From Zhenpiania hominis (GTDB lineage: Bacteria; Bacillota; Clostridia; Peptostreptococcales; Anaerovoracaceae), in contig NZ_JACRYT010000013.1 of assembly GCF_014333425.1 (NCBI RefSeq), positions 9,861-73,860 of the forward strand: a DNA stretch of 64,000 nt. The letters are read 5' to 3'. Below the pieces are notes generated by a model. That model was given only the letters and a program-made list of their open reading frames with translations, had not been told where the DNA came from and did no database searches. A program made the translations under genes and the position numbers. This document shows positions 53,959 to 63,400 of the stretch, one piece after another. The stretch's first letter is position 1; each line of letters opens with the position of its first letter.

Positions 53959-54381
53959 CTAGTTCAGAATCTGACAGTCTGTAAAGTCAACCCCGATCAT
54001 TTCTTCTTTTGCGGCGCTCAGACTTACGACAAACTCAATATCATAGTTCTTCGAAATCTTTTTGATCCGATCGATGAACTCCGGCAGATCGCCCAGCGTT
54101 ACATCCGCGTGTTTTAAGATGCTGTCGATGAACATTGTCTCAATGTCATGATCCGAGCTGATGATGCCATAAATAAAGCCGATGTATTCGTCACTGTTTG
54201 TAATATGCTCGAAATCTTCCATGCAGATTACTCGGATTCTGTGATCCAGATCATACATCAGCCTGTGATTCTTATTTATGAAAATGACGCTGCCATTGCT
54301 CGTTTCAATCTTCTCATTTGCCAATTCGATCATCTTTTTTGTTTTGCCGCTGCCTTTATGGCCGATTAATAATTTCACCAT
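53959..54381 (-). CDS. Small P-loop ATPase-like protein
   Basis: 140 residues. Walker A GHKGSGKT at the very N-terminus (LLIGHKGSGKTKKMIEL). A Walker B-like TMFIDSILKH and a C-terminal FVVSLSAAKEEM strand follow. Homologues in Clostridia are often labelled 'PilT-like' without evidence; nothing here suggests pili. Isolated gene with its own terminator. Role unknown; could be a minimal kinase/NTPase. Confidence 0.75.
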   Translation of the reverse strand: MVKLLIGHKGSGKTKKMIELANEKIETSNGSVIFINKNHRLMYDLDHRIRVICMEDFEHITNSDEYIGFIYGIISSDHDIETMFIDSILKHADVTLGDLPEFIDRIKKISKNYDIEFVVSLSAAKEEMIGVDFTDCQILN

Positions 54382-54478
54382 AGCAAAGCCCTCCCTTTTC
54401 TGTTCTCTGCAAATCTTTATGTTGGAATCTATTATACACTACCAAAGCTTTTCCGGCAATAAAAAAGGTACAAATTCT

Positions 54479-55498
54479 TTAGGCTTTTCCGAATCCGCAG
54501 TTGGGGTAAACGCACTCTTCACAGTTGAGGCACAACCCCCCGTGGCCCAACTTTTTAATATCCCGCCTTGTGATCACTTCTCCTGCCAGAAGACGGGGAA
54601 CGATTAGATCAAAAACGCTGGTTCTGCTGTACATCACGCAGCCGGGAAGCCCCACTACCGGAATATCGTCAATATAGGAAAGCATAAACATCGCCCCCGG
54701 AAGTACCGGCGCGCCATAGGTGACAATATAACCTCCCGCTTTACGGATGCCGCTTGGCGTTTTATCATCCGGATCCACGGACATGCCTCCCGTCACGCCG
54801 ATCATATCTACACCCATATCGATCAGCTGCCGGATACAGTCCGCGATCATTTCCTCATCATCATCCGCGAAGAGCTGTTTTACTACCGTACTTCCCAGCT
54901 CCCCGAACTTCTTTACGAGGACAGGCCCAAAAGCGTCTTTTATCTTTCCGCTGTATACTTCGCTTCCTGTTGTGACAACACCGATTTTCAAACTGCGCAG
55001 CGGCTCGATTCGAATCAAGGTTCTCCGATCCAGCACGCCTTCCGCCTGTTTGACAACCGCTTCCTCCACAAACAGAGGGATCACTCTTGTTCCGGCCAGT
55101 TTCTGCCCCGGTTCCACCACAATGTTCTCGTGAATGCAGGCAAACATAATCTCGTCCTGATCGATCAGATCAATTAAAAGCTCCTCGTCTACTTTCAGAA
55201 GTCCCCGTTTCTCCGCAATCAGCTCAATTTTGCCCTCGCTGGGCTCTGTCAGGCGGATTCCCTCTCCCGCCGCTTTCCTGGCGATCCGCAGGGCCGCTTC
55301 GTTTTCATGGACGTCCGTGTCATCCTTTTCCACAACATACAAGTGTTTTTTCCCCATGGAAAGAAGAATCTCGATATCTTCTTCTCTGATTACATGACCT
55401 TTCTTGAACTTCGCGCCTTTGTACTCCCCGGGAATGATCTGGGTCAGATCGTGGGCAAGTACCGTTCCTACTGCCTGCTCTACTGCGATTTCTTTCAT
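54479..55498 (-). CDS. Molybdopterin-binding (MoeA/MogA-like) protein with a C-terminal Cys motif
   Basis: 339 residues. The MoCF-biosynthesis domain is in the middle and C-terminal part: GVVTTGSEVYSGKIKDAFG, GVTGGMSVDPDDKTP, VVGLPGCVMY. It is preceded by a MoeA-like N-terminal segment (GTVLAHDLTQIIPGEYKGA). It ends in a cysteine cluster, CLNCEECVYPNCGFGK, that may bind metal. Located after modABC, so a link between molybdate uptake and cofactor insertion or Mo sensing is likely. No other Moco genes are in the window. Confidence 0.88.
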   Translation of the reverse strand: MKEIAVEQAVGTVLAHDLTQIIPGEYKGAKFKKGHVIREEDIEILLSMGKKHLYVVEKDDTDVHENEAALRIARKAAGEGIRLTEPSEGKIELIAEKRGLLKVDEELLIDLIDQDEIMFACIHENIVVEPGQKLAGTRVIPLFVEEAVVKQAEGVLDRRTLIRIEPLRSLKIGVVTTGSEVYSGKIKDAFGPVLVKKFGELGSTVVKQLFADDDEEMIADCIRQLIDMGVDMIGVTGGMSVDPDDKTPSGIRKAGGYIVTYGAPVLPGAMFMLSYIDDIPVVGLPGCVMYSRTSVFDLIVPRLLAGEVITRRDIKKLGHGGLCLNCEECVYPNCGFGKA

Positions 55499-55540
55499 TT
55501 TCTTACCTCTTCCTCAATTCATTATTTTTTAATTTGCAAA

Positions 55541-55565
55541 AGAACCGATCCTGTGTACCGGTTCT
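55541..55565 (-). terminator. Hairpin after modC
   Basis: AGAACCG/CGGTTCT stem with only a U4 tract; weak terminator between modC and the MoeA-like gene. Confidence 0.5.
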
Positions 55566-55568
55566 TCT

Positions 55569-56222
55569 TTATACAATTTTTCCATCCTTCATAAAAATCT
55601 TATGATCCGCAAACAGTTTGCTTTCTTGTGGATCATGGGTAATTAAAATAGTCGGAATTCCCAAGCTTTTTTTTAAACTTGCGAATTCCTCGTATACGAC
55701 TTCCTTTGTTTTCATATCCAAAGCTGAAAAAGGCTCGTCCAAAAGCAACAGCTTCGGCCGTGTTACGATCGCCCGAGCCAGAGCGACCCGCTGCTTTTCA
55801 CCTCCGGAGATTTTTTCAGGATACCTTTTTTGCAGATGGGTAATTTGAAAGGTATCCATGATATAATCCGCGTATTCCAGCAGCTCTTTCCGTTTTTTCC
55901 TGTCCCGGTACTCTTCTTTATTTTTTATCCCATAGATTACATTTTTTCCAACGGTCATATTCGGAAACAACGCGTAATTCTGAAACAGATATCCGATCTG
56001 TCTTTTTTTCACCGGCACATTTGTTTTCTCATCGAAAACGATCCTGCCGTCAATTGCGATTCGTCCCCTATCCGGCTGCTTCAATCCCGCAATGCAGTTC
56101 AGCACCGTAGTCTTTCCCGCGCCGGATTCTCCCTGGATAACCAGAACGCCCTCTTCAAAGGAATACTCCATATCCACGGAAAACCGATCCAGTTTTTTTA
56201 CAATCTGAAACGATACACCCAT
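55569..56222 (-). CDS. modC: Molybdate ABC transporter ATPase
   Basis: 217 residues, a short ModC without the C-terminal TOBE/MOP domain. Walker A GESGAGKTT, signature ISGGEKQR, Walker B LLLLDEPF, H-loop ITHDPQE. Overlap-free (four-base gap) with modB. Confidence 0.92.
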   Translation of the reverse strand: MGVSFQIVKKLDRFSVDMEYSFEEGVLVIQGESGAGKTTVLNCIAGLKQPDRGRIAIDGRIVFDEKTNVPVKKRQIGYLFQNYALFPNMTVGKNVIYGIKNKEEYRDRKKRKELLEYADYIMDTFQITHLQKRYPEKISGGEKQRVALARAIVTRPKLLLLDEPFSALDMKTKEVVYEEFASLKKSLGIPTILITHDPQESKLFADHKIFMKDGKIV

Positions 56223-56226
56223 CCTG

Positions 56227-56889
56227 TCAACCTTTATAATTCTTTCGTTTGAGCCATGCGTTCAGTATGAAAATCATCGCGAAACTGAACAGCGTTATGA
56301 CTACTACCAGAGTATTGGCTTCCTCGTCCTTACCCGTAGCTACCGCATAATAGATAGCCGTAGGAATTGTCTGGGTCTGCCCTTCGATGTTGCCCGCGAG
56401 CATCAAGGTTGCTCCGAATTCTCCCATGGCCCTGGCAAAGGTCAGCGTAATTCCGCTTATAATCCCTGGTCTTGCCAACGGAAACAAAACCGTCCAGAAT
56501 GTTTTCCATTCTCCGCTCCCCAACGTATGAGCCGCCAGTTCATAGGTCTCGTCCACGCTCTGAAAGGCCGCTTTCGCGTTCTGATACATCAAAGGCAGCG
56601 CCACTACACATGCCGCGATGACACATGCCACCCATGTAAATACAATTTGTATCCCGAAGGTGTCCAGCAAAAATGCTCCAATCGGGCCTCGTTTGCCAAA
56701 TACCTTCAACAGAAGATATCCTACAATGGATGGCGGGAGTACCATAGGAAGAATAATGAGGGTTTCCCAGACGCTTTTTCCCGGAATCCGTTTTTTGGTC
56801 AGAAAATAGGCAAAAAGTATACCCAAAATAAACGCGAAAACGGTTGCGATGGACGCGACCTTTAAGGATAAAATTACCGGTTCCAGCAT
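56227..56889 (-). CDS. modB: Molybdate ABC permease
   Basis: 220 residues, five to six spans, with the ModB motifs LPMVLPPSIVGYLLL and the EAA loop ELAAHTLGSGEWKTF. Also GEFGATLMLAGN, typical of ModB/CysTW permeases. Confidence 0.93.
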   Translation of the reverse strand: MLEPVILSLKVASIATVFAFILGILFAYFLTKKRIPGKSVWETLIILPMVLPPSIVGYLLLKVFGKRGPIGAFLLDTFGIQIVFTWVACVIAACVVALPLMYQNAKAAFQSVDETYELAAHTLGSGEWKTFWTVLFPLARPGIISGITLTFARAMGEFGATLMLAGNIEGQTQTIPTAIYYAVATGKDEEANTLVVVITLFSFAMIFILNAWLKRKNYKG

Positions 56890-56893
56890 TTTA

Positions 56894-57691
56894 CTATTTT
56901 ACCGTAAATCCGTATTTCTCAAATACGCCTTTTGCGTAATCGGTTTCCAGATACTTATAGAAGTCCGCCGCCGCTTCCGGCTGCGGAGAATCTTTGATCA
57001 ACGCCGCCGGGTATACAATCGGATCATGGAGACTCTCATCCACATCCGCTATAATTTCCCCCTTTCCGTCTTCCAACATCAGGGCATCCGTCCGATACAC
57101 AAATCCGCAGTCCGCGTCTCCGGTTTCCACGTAATTAAGTACCGCTCTCACATCTTTTGCCTGTACCAGTTTACTTTCCACCTGATCCGTAATTCCCATG
57201 TTTTCAAATACCTGTGTGGCGTAATTTCCCGCAGGTACCGTCTCCGGCTCTCCAATGGCAATCTGCGTCACCGCGTCTGTTGTCAGCGCGTCCATGCTTA
57301 CCTTGTCCGCCGCTTCCGCTGTCGCGATCAGAGTCAGTGTATTCCCCAGAAGATCCTTTCTGGAATCCGTATCGATCAGACCTTCTTCCTCTAGGTCATC
57401 CATGTTGGACGAAGACGCGGAAATAAATAAATCGCACGGCGCTCCGCCCTTGATCTGCTGGACCAGGTCCCCGGAACCGGCATAGCTGGTTGTAATTGTA
57501 TCATCACAGTCCTTATTATACTCTTTGATAATTTCATCCAGCGCGTCCGTCAGGCTTGCGGCCGCCAGAACCGTCACTTCCCTGCTTTCGCCGTTTGACG
57601 CTGTTTCCTCATCTGATCCGCCACAACCTGCAAACAGCCCCATCACCAGAAGCATCGCTGCCAGGACCAGTCCCAGTTTTTTTACTTTCAT
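56894..57691 (-). CDS. modA: Molybdate-binding lipoprotein
   Basis: 265 residues, lipobox FAGC. The mature part starts VTVLAAASLTDALDEI, the ModA signature, with SYAGSGDLVQQI and the C-terminal ADFYKYLETDYAKG. Tungstate is an alternative ligand. First gene of modABC; a TATAAT -10 lies about 50 bases upstream, without a clear -35. No confident ModE-type operator or Moco riboswitch was recognised. Confidence 0.94.
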   Translation of the reverse strand: MKVKKLGLVLAAMLLVMGLFAGCGGSDEETASNGESREVTVLAAASLTDALDEIIKEYNKDCDDTITTSYAGSGDLVQQIKGGAPCDLFISASSSNMDDLEEEGLIDTDSRKDLLGNTLTLIATAEAADKVSMDALTTDAVTQIAIGEPETVPAGNYATQVFENMGITDQVESKLVQAKDVRAVLNYVETGDADCGFVYRTDALMLEDGKGEIIADVDESLHDPIVYPAALIKDSPQPEAAADFYKYLETDYAKGVFEKYGFTVK

Positions 57692-57802
57692 AATAAAATC
57701 CTCCTAAAAATCCTTTGTCTTTATGACATATCAATTATAGAGAATTTTATCATATCTTTTCGAGTTTGTATGTTCGTATAACAACAATCATTGTATTACT
57801 TT

Positions 57803-58861
57803 TCAGCGGCCCGCGCCGAGGCGCAGCTGTCCGCAGGCCGCCTGAATATCCGCTCCCAGTTCCCGCCTTACTGTTGCCGGGATTCCCTGCTGCTCGAGAA
57901 AGGCCGCAATTTCCCTGGCGCGCGCCCTTCCGCTTCCCGAAAGTCCCGTTTCTTTTACTTCATTAAGCGGAATCAGATTAACATGACACAACGTTCCCCG
58001 CAGCTTGTCAGCTAAAAGCCGTATCTGCCGATCGGTATCTGTTTTTCCATGTACGAGCGCATACTCAAAGGTAATCCGCCTTCCGGTTTCTTCTGTGTAT
58101 TCCCGGCACGCCTGCAGAAGTTCCTCCACCGGATAGCGCCGGTTTACCGGCATCATTTCTTCCCGTACCCCATTGTCCGCGCTGTGCAGAGAAACTGCCA
58201 GATTTACCTGTCTTTGATCCCTGGCAAAGTCTCGCATCCGCGGAATCAGACCGCAGGTAGACACCGTGATATTCCTCAGACTGATCCCTTTTCCTTCTTT
58301 TCTGTGAATATTACGGATAAATTTCAGCAGATTTTCATAGTTGTCAAAGGGTTCTCCCGTTCCCATCACTACAATATGGTTAATCGGCTCTCCTGTATCC
58401 CGCTCCGCCTCCAGAATCTGTCCCGTGATTTCCCCTGCTGTCAGATTCCTCTTCAACCCATCCATTCCGGAAGCGCAGAACCGGCACCCCATTCTGCACC
58501 CTGCCTGAGAGGAAACACAGATGGAGTTTCCATATTGATACTTCATAAAAACACTTTCAATGGTATTGCCGTCTTCCAGCTCCAGAAGATATTTCCTGGT
58601 TCCGTCCTTTTTCGAGGTCTGCATCTTTAAAATCCGCATCTGCCCCAGCTTGGCCTGTCTGTCCAGCTTTTCTCTGAGGGATTTGGAAATGTCCGTCATC
58701 TCATCAAAGCTTCGCACTCCCCGGTAAACCCAGGCAAAAATCTGTTTTGCCCGAAACGGCTTTTCCCCCATTTGAACCAGGAAATCCTGCATCTCTTCCA
58801 GGGTTAATTCTCGAAAATCCGCCAGCTTGCCGTTCATTCCCGCCATATTTGCCTGCTCCAT
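57803..58861 (-). CDS. rlmN: 23S rRNA/tRNA adenine C2-methyltransferase RlmN
   Basis: Radical-SAM methyltransferase, about 352 residues. Cluster motif CRMGCRFC, then GTGEPFDNYEN and the C-terminal GSGRARAREIAAFL. The methyl-carrying Cys is expected near AACGQLRL at the end. ATG 58861 is chosen because AGAGG is nine bases upstream and its A is shared with the preceding stop codon (TGATG). Modifies 23S A2503 and some tRNAs. Confidence 0.96.
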   Translation of the reverse strand: MEQANMAGMNGKLADFRELTLEEMQDFLVQMGEKPFRAKQIFAWVYRGVRSFDEMTDISKSLREKLDRQAKLGQMRILKMQTSKKDGTRKYLLELEDGNTIESVFMKYQYGNSICVSSQAGCRMGCRFCASGMDGLKRNLTAGEITGQILEAERDTGEPINHIVVMGTGEPFDNYENLLKFIRNIHRKEGKGISLRNITVSTCGLIPRMRDFARDQRQVNLAVSLHSADNGVREEMMPVNRRYPVEELLQACREYTEETGRRITFEYALVHGKTDTDRQIRLLADKLRGTLCHVNLIPLNEVKETGLSGSGRARAREIAAFLEQQGIPATVRRELGADIQAACGQLRLGAGR

Positions 58862-59244
58862 CAATAAAGTCCTCTCCATTTCTTTTTCTTTGCCGCTCGT
58901 TTTTCACCTACCAGGTTTCTCCACCCCGCGTGATATGCGTCCAGATACGCCTCAATACAAATCCAGTCGTTTTCCGGATTCTCCGATGCGATCCCCGGGT
59001 AAAAATGCTCCACATACTCCTTCACAAGGCTCTGAGGCAGTTCCCGCAGCCGGCCTCTCGATTCCTCGCAGACGGTCTCACCGTACCCTTCCAGAATCGT
59101 AATGATATCCGGAGGATTATAACCGAATTTAATAGCCAGGGTTTCGATATCCCTGCCTAAAGCAATATAATGGTCGAAAATCGCAAGATGTTCCCTCCTG
59201 CTGATTCTCGCGACCCGTCTCAAATCTTCAATCGGTGCGCTCAT
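58861..59244 (-). CDS. Uncharacterised small protein cotranscribed with rlmN
   Basis: 127 residues from ATG 59244 (GGAAGGAGG six bases upstream). Helical, soluble, with Arg-rich VARISRREHL and FGYNPPDIITILEGYGE, and a basic end KRAAKKKKWRGLY. No family recognised. Coupled by a one-base overlap to rlmN, so possibly an RNA-related helper. Confidence 0.7.
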   Translation of the reverse strand: MSAPIEDLRRVARISRREHLAIFDHYIALGRDIETLAIKFGYNPPDIITILEGYGETVCEESRGRLRELPQSLVKEYVEHFYPGIASENPENDWICIEAYLDAYHAGWRNLVGEKRAAKKKKWRGLY

Positions 59245-59272
59245 GGTCTGCCTCCTTCCTGTATTTTTACTT

Positions 59273-59301
59273 ATTATACTATATTCCTTTCGTAAATCCA
59301 A
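59273..59301 (-). promoter_or_regulatory. Promoter of the small gene-rlmN operon
   Basis: TTGGAT (59296-59301), 17 bp, TATAAT (59273-59278), minus strand. Confidence 0.7.
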
Positions 59302-59361
59302 CTGCGCGCGGCGGTCGGACTTCACAGGAAAAGGAATACACACTGCTGCTATCTGTCGACC

Positions 59362-59402
59362 GCGAACATTTTTGGCGTTTTAAAACCAGAAGTGCGGATT
59401 TT
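59362..59402. repeat. Third copy of the degenerate intergenic element
   Basis: GCGAACATTTTTGGC, then CCAGAAGTGCGG and ATTTT, matching the arrangement of the copies near 1722 and 1839-1879. The rest of 59302-59560 is non-coding. It contains a TTGCGGCGCGAACA variant on the minus strand near 59523-59536. Confidence 0.4.
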
Positions 59403-59561
59403 ATTAAAAATCACCCCATATATTATACAAAGCCAGACTTTCGGTCTAAAAAGCGCAACTTTCTTTCTGTTTTCAACGTTTTATTCGCATTTTACGCCCT
59501 CCTTCCTGAAACTTCGTTCATTTGTTCGCGCCGCAAAATCTTCCACACGGATTTCTTTTCC

Positions 59562-59602
59562 TTGACTTTAACAATATTAAATGCTATCTTTAATATTGTT
59601 AA
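59562..59602 (+). promoter_or_regulatory. DUF2089 gene promoter covered by a perfect 14-bp inverted repeat
   Basis: TTGACT (59562-59567), 17 bp, TATCTT (59585-59590). TTAACAATATTAAA (59568-59581) is exactly mirrored at 59589-59602, so the dyad spans the spacer and start site. A regulator bound here would block polymerase; autoregulation is the simplest model. Confidence 0.75.
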
Positions 59603-59614
59603 AGGAGCGTGTAT

Positions 59615-59920
59615 ATGAGCATCGAAACCATTCCTGCATGGATGAAAGAATTAGAAGAAGAGGATCTGGTATTTATTAAAAAATTCGTACTTGCTTCCGG
59701 CTCTTTAAAAGAGGTGGCAAAGCAGTACCAGGTAACCTATCCGACCGTCCGGCTGCGGCTGGATCGTCTGATTCAGAAAATCCAGATGGGGGACGAGCAG
59801 GAATGCGATCCCTATATCTCCTTAATCAAACGCTTTGCTCTGGACGGAAAAATCGATCGGAACACCGCCCAGGTACTCACTCGTGAATTCAAAAAAAGAA
59901 AGGAAGGCAGCCAAACATGA
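59615..59920 (+). CDS. DUF2089-family putative HTH regulator
   Basis: About 101 residues starting MSIETIPAWMKEL (AAAGGAG seven bases upstream). A helix-turn-helix-like region, SGSLKEVAKQYQVTYPTVRLRLDRLIQKI, matches the DUF2089 family. Its stop overlaps the next ATG (ATGA). The strong dyad on its own promoter suggests autoregulation. The downstream broken membrane gene is probably its sensor or target partner. Confidence 0.85.
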   Translation: MSIETIPAWMKELEEEDLVFIKKFVLASGSLKEVAKQYQVTYPTVRLRLDRLIQKIQMGDEQECDPYISLIKRFALDGKIDRNTAQVLTREFKKRKEGSQT

Positions 59921-60392
59921 TGACATTACTCCCATTACTGCTGTTTATTTTTACAATCTGTCTGCTGGCCGCATTCATAGCCCTGCAGATCTACCTCTCC
60001 CGAAAACCGTCCAAATGGCCGGGCAGGATTCTTCCCATCGCGGGATTTACGGTGGCGGTTCTGGTGTCACAAACCTTCAGAATGGAGCTGTTACAGAATG
60101 TCCGCTGGAGTTTTCAGACAGCGGGAAACTCATTGGCGGCGACGAAGCGCTCAATTACAAAGCGGATATTGAAGATCTCGCAGATGGAAACTTCACCGGA
60201 AAGTCCATAACAATCGACGCTATGAGAGAGTCTTCCCACTCCTCCCTTCCCCTCAACACGCTGTTTCTTCTGCTATTCTTGTTTATCCCGCCTTTCATTC
60301 TGACGTTCCTGCATATCTATATACGGAAAAAGATGCGGCGCGCCCAGTATGAAACGGATCTGGAAAAAATGAAAATCGAGGATCTTTCCTAA
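59917..60392 (+). pseudogene. Membrane-protein partner of the DUF2089 regulator, frameshifted
   Basis: The first frame gives two N-terminal spans (LLPLLLFIFTICLLAAFIAL and an ILPIAGFTVAVLV region) and then runs out at 60208-60210. From about 60090 a second frame gives LQNGAVTECPLEFSDSGKL, GGDEALNYKADIEDL, a further span (NTLFLLLFLFIPPFILTFL) and a basic end finishing EKMKIEDLS at 60392. Together they make a plausible three-span protein of about 158 residues. The frame change lies between about 60060 and 60100. Confidence 0.65.
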
Positions 60393-60436
60393 AAAAGCCC
60401 TGCCCCGAGTTTTTTCATTCAGGGCAGGGCTTTTTC
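60391..60436. terminator. Bidirectional terminator between the DUF2089 unit and ileS
   Basis: GCCCTGCCC (60397-60405) pairs with GGGCAGGGC (60422-60430), flanked by A6 and T5. Confidence 0.85.
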
Positions 60437-63400
60437 TATTTCTTTTCTACATCAATTCCCGTCTTATGTCCGTTCAGGTCATATTCTTTCAAATCGCTTC
60501 CTTCCGCGATTTCAAGAGCCAGGGTTTCTTTCATAATATAGTCTTTATGAGCTTCTACCGCGGCAGCGACTTCTTCATCTGCCGAAAGAAGAATCTCAAT
60601 CTTATCCATCATCTCAAAATTCTTCTGTTTTCTCAGCTGCTGTACCTTGGAAATCAGTTCTCTTGCCAGACCTTCCGCAATCAGCTCGTTATTCAGCGTT
60701 GTGTCCAGAATCGTAAAGACGTTGTTTTCCATGGCCACTGCGAATCCCTCTTTGGCGCTGATGCGCATGTCCACCATATCCGTGGTAATCTCTGTCGGCT
60801 CTCCATTCAGTTCCAGTGTAATTTTTCCGTCCGCTTCCAGCTTGGCCACCGTATCCGCCGCGTCCGCCTTGGCCAAAGCGCCGCCAAAGGCTTTGATATT
60901 CTTGCCCAGAATCGGTCCCGCCACTTTGAAGTTCGGCTTTAAGCTGTAGTTCATATACTGATCCAGCTCTTTTTCAAACACAACCTTCTTCACATTGAGC
61001 TCTTCCATAATCAGCGGCGTCAGATCCCCAATCAGCTCCTCGTATTTTCCGTCAACCAGGATTTCCGAAAGAGGCTGTCTTACTTTGATCCGTTCCTTTT
61101 CACGGGTACCGCGTCCCAGTCCCACAAGGGCGCGCACCAGATCCATCCGTTCTTCGGTTCTCGCGTCAATCCGCGCCTCATCCGCTTTCGGGAAATAAGC
61201 GATATGAACGGATTCTTCACCGGTCAGATTCACATACATTTCGTCCGCGATAAACGGCGCGAAGGGCGCGATCAACTTGGCAACGCCTACCAGAACTTCG
61301 TAGGTTGTCGCGTATACCGACTTCTTATCTTCGTTCAGTTCTTCTCCCCAGAAGCGTCTTCTTGCCCGGCGGATATACCAGTTGGAAAGATCTTCAACCA
61401 CAAATTCCTGAATCTTTCTCACGGACTTCATGTGATCGTAATGATCCATATCTTCCGTCACTTCTTTAATCAGTTTGTTATACTTGGAAAGAATCCACCG
61501 GTCCAGTTCCGGACGAGCCGCGTAATCCACAGACAGCTCCGCCGGCTCCATGTTATCCTGGTTGGAGTAAAGCACGAAGAAATTATATACATTCCTCAGG
61601 GTTCCGAAGAATTTGCTTACAATCTCCACAAGCCCTTCCTCGTCAAATCTCGTCGGCGACCAGGCCGGAGAAACATGCAGCAGGTACCATCTTGTAGCGT
61701 CCGCCCCGTATTTATCAAAGAGCTCAAATGGGTCTACCGTGTTGCCTCTCGACTTACTCATTTTCTTTCCGTCTTTATCCAGAATCAGATCATTGACCAG
61801 AACATTTTTATATGGCGCCTTCCCTTTGATAAAGGTGGAAATAGCCATCAGAGAGTAGAACCACCCTCTGGTCTGGTCGATGCCCTCGCAGATAAAGTCT
61901 GCCGGGAACAGTTCTTCATCAAAGTTTTCTTTATTTTCAAAAGGATAATGCTGCTGGGCGAAAGGCATCGATCCGCTGTCAAACCAGCAGTCCATAACCT
62001 CCGGAATCCGGCTCATCGTCTTTCCGCATTCCGGACAGGTCAGATGCACATCATCCACATATGGACGATGCAGTTCGATACTTTCGTCAATATCCTCCTG
62101 GGCTTTTTCTACCAGTTCCGCCCGGCTGCCGATGCATTCCAGATGACCGCATTCGCAGCGCCAGATCGGAATCGGCGTACCCCAGTAGCGGTTTCTGGAA
62201 ATCGCCCAGTCCTTTACTTCCTCCAGCCAGTTTCCGAACCGCTTTTCTCCTACAAAATCCGGGAACCAGTTTACTGTATTATTGTTTGCCACCAGCTGAT
62301 CCTTCAGCTTGCTCATTTCAATGTACCAGCTGGGCTTCGCGTAATAAACCAGCGGAGTTCCGCATCTCCAGCAGTGCGGATAATTGTGGACAATCTTTTC
62401 TTTAGCGAAAATTTTGTTTTCTCCCGCCAGCCACTTGATAATATCAATATCCAGTCCGTCTTCCATGACAAAACGGCCCTTCCACGGCGTCTCCGTGTAT
62501 TTTCCTTCTTCGTCCACCGGATTAACAACCGGAAGATTATAGCGGCGGCCAGTCTGATAGTCATCCTCACCGAAAGCAGGCGCCGTATGAACAATGCCCG
62601 TACCGTCTTCAATGGTGACATAGTCGGCGCAAGTTACGAAGAACGCCTTCTTATCCGGCTTTACAAAAGGCATCAGCTGTTCGTATTCCACATACTCCAG
62701 CTCTTTTCCTTTCATCTCCTGCAGGATCTCATAGTTTTCCGCTCCCAGCACTTTGTCCGCTAAAACCTTTGCCACATAGAAAATGTTGCCTTCTTCCTCT
62801 CCCGCAGTCATCTTTACCTTCACATAGTCCACATCCGGTCCTACGGTCAGGGAAACATTGGAAGCCAGCGTCCACGGCGTCGTCGTCCATGCCAGGAAGT
62901 ACTCATCCGCATCCTTTCTCTTGAATTTCGCGGTAATGGTAGTTACTTTTACTTCTTTATACCCTTGCGCAACTTCATGGGAAGCCAGCCCTGTTCCGCA
63001 GCGCGGGCAATAAGGCAGAATCTTATGACCTTCATAAATCAGTCCTGCCTTGAAAAATTCCTTCAGAATCCACCATCCGGTCTCAATGAAGTTATTATCC
63101 AGCGTAATATAGGGGTTGTCCAGATCAATGAGATACCCCATGCGCTTTGTCATTTCTCTCCACATGCCTTCGTAAGTAAATACGGACTCCCGGCACTTTT
63201 CGTTAAACTCCTTGATTCCATAGGTTTCAATATCCTTCTTGCCGCTCATCTTGAGCTGCTTTTCCACTTCAATTTCAACGGGAAGCCCGTGGGTATCCCA
63301 TCCGGCCTTTCTTTTTACTTTAAAGCCCTGCATCGTCTTATAACGGCACACGGAATCCTTCAGCGTCCTTGCGATAACATGGTGAATTCCAGGTCTTCCG

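Noticed and set aside
57755..57785. LexA/SOS-like box near modA and in the ileS promoter
   Set aside because: Only one half-site (CGAAC) is present in each case; no inverted partner at the right spacing.
61204..62763. Long open frame antisense to ileS
   Set aside because: Same reason; the minus-strand IleS motifs are unambiguous.
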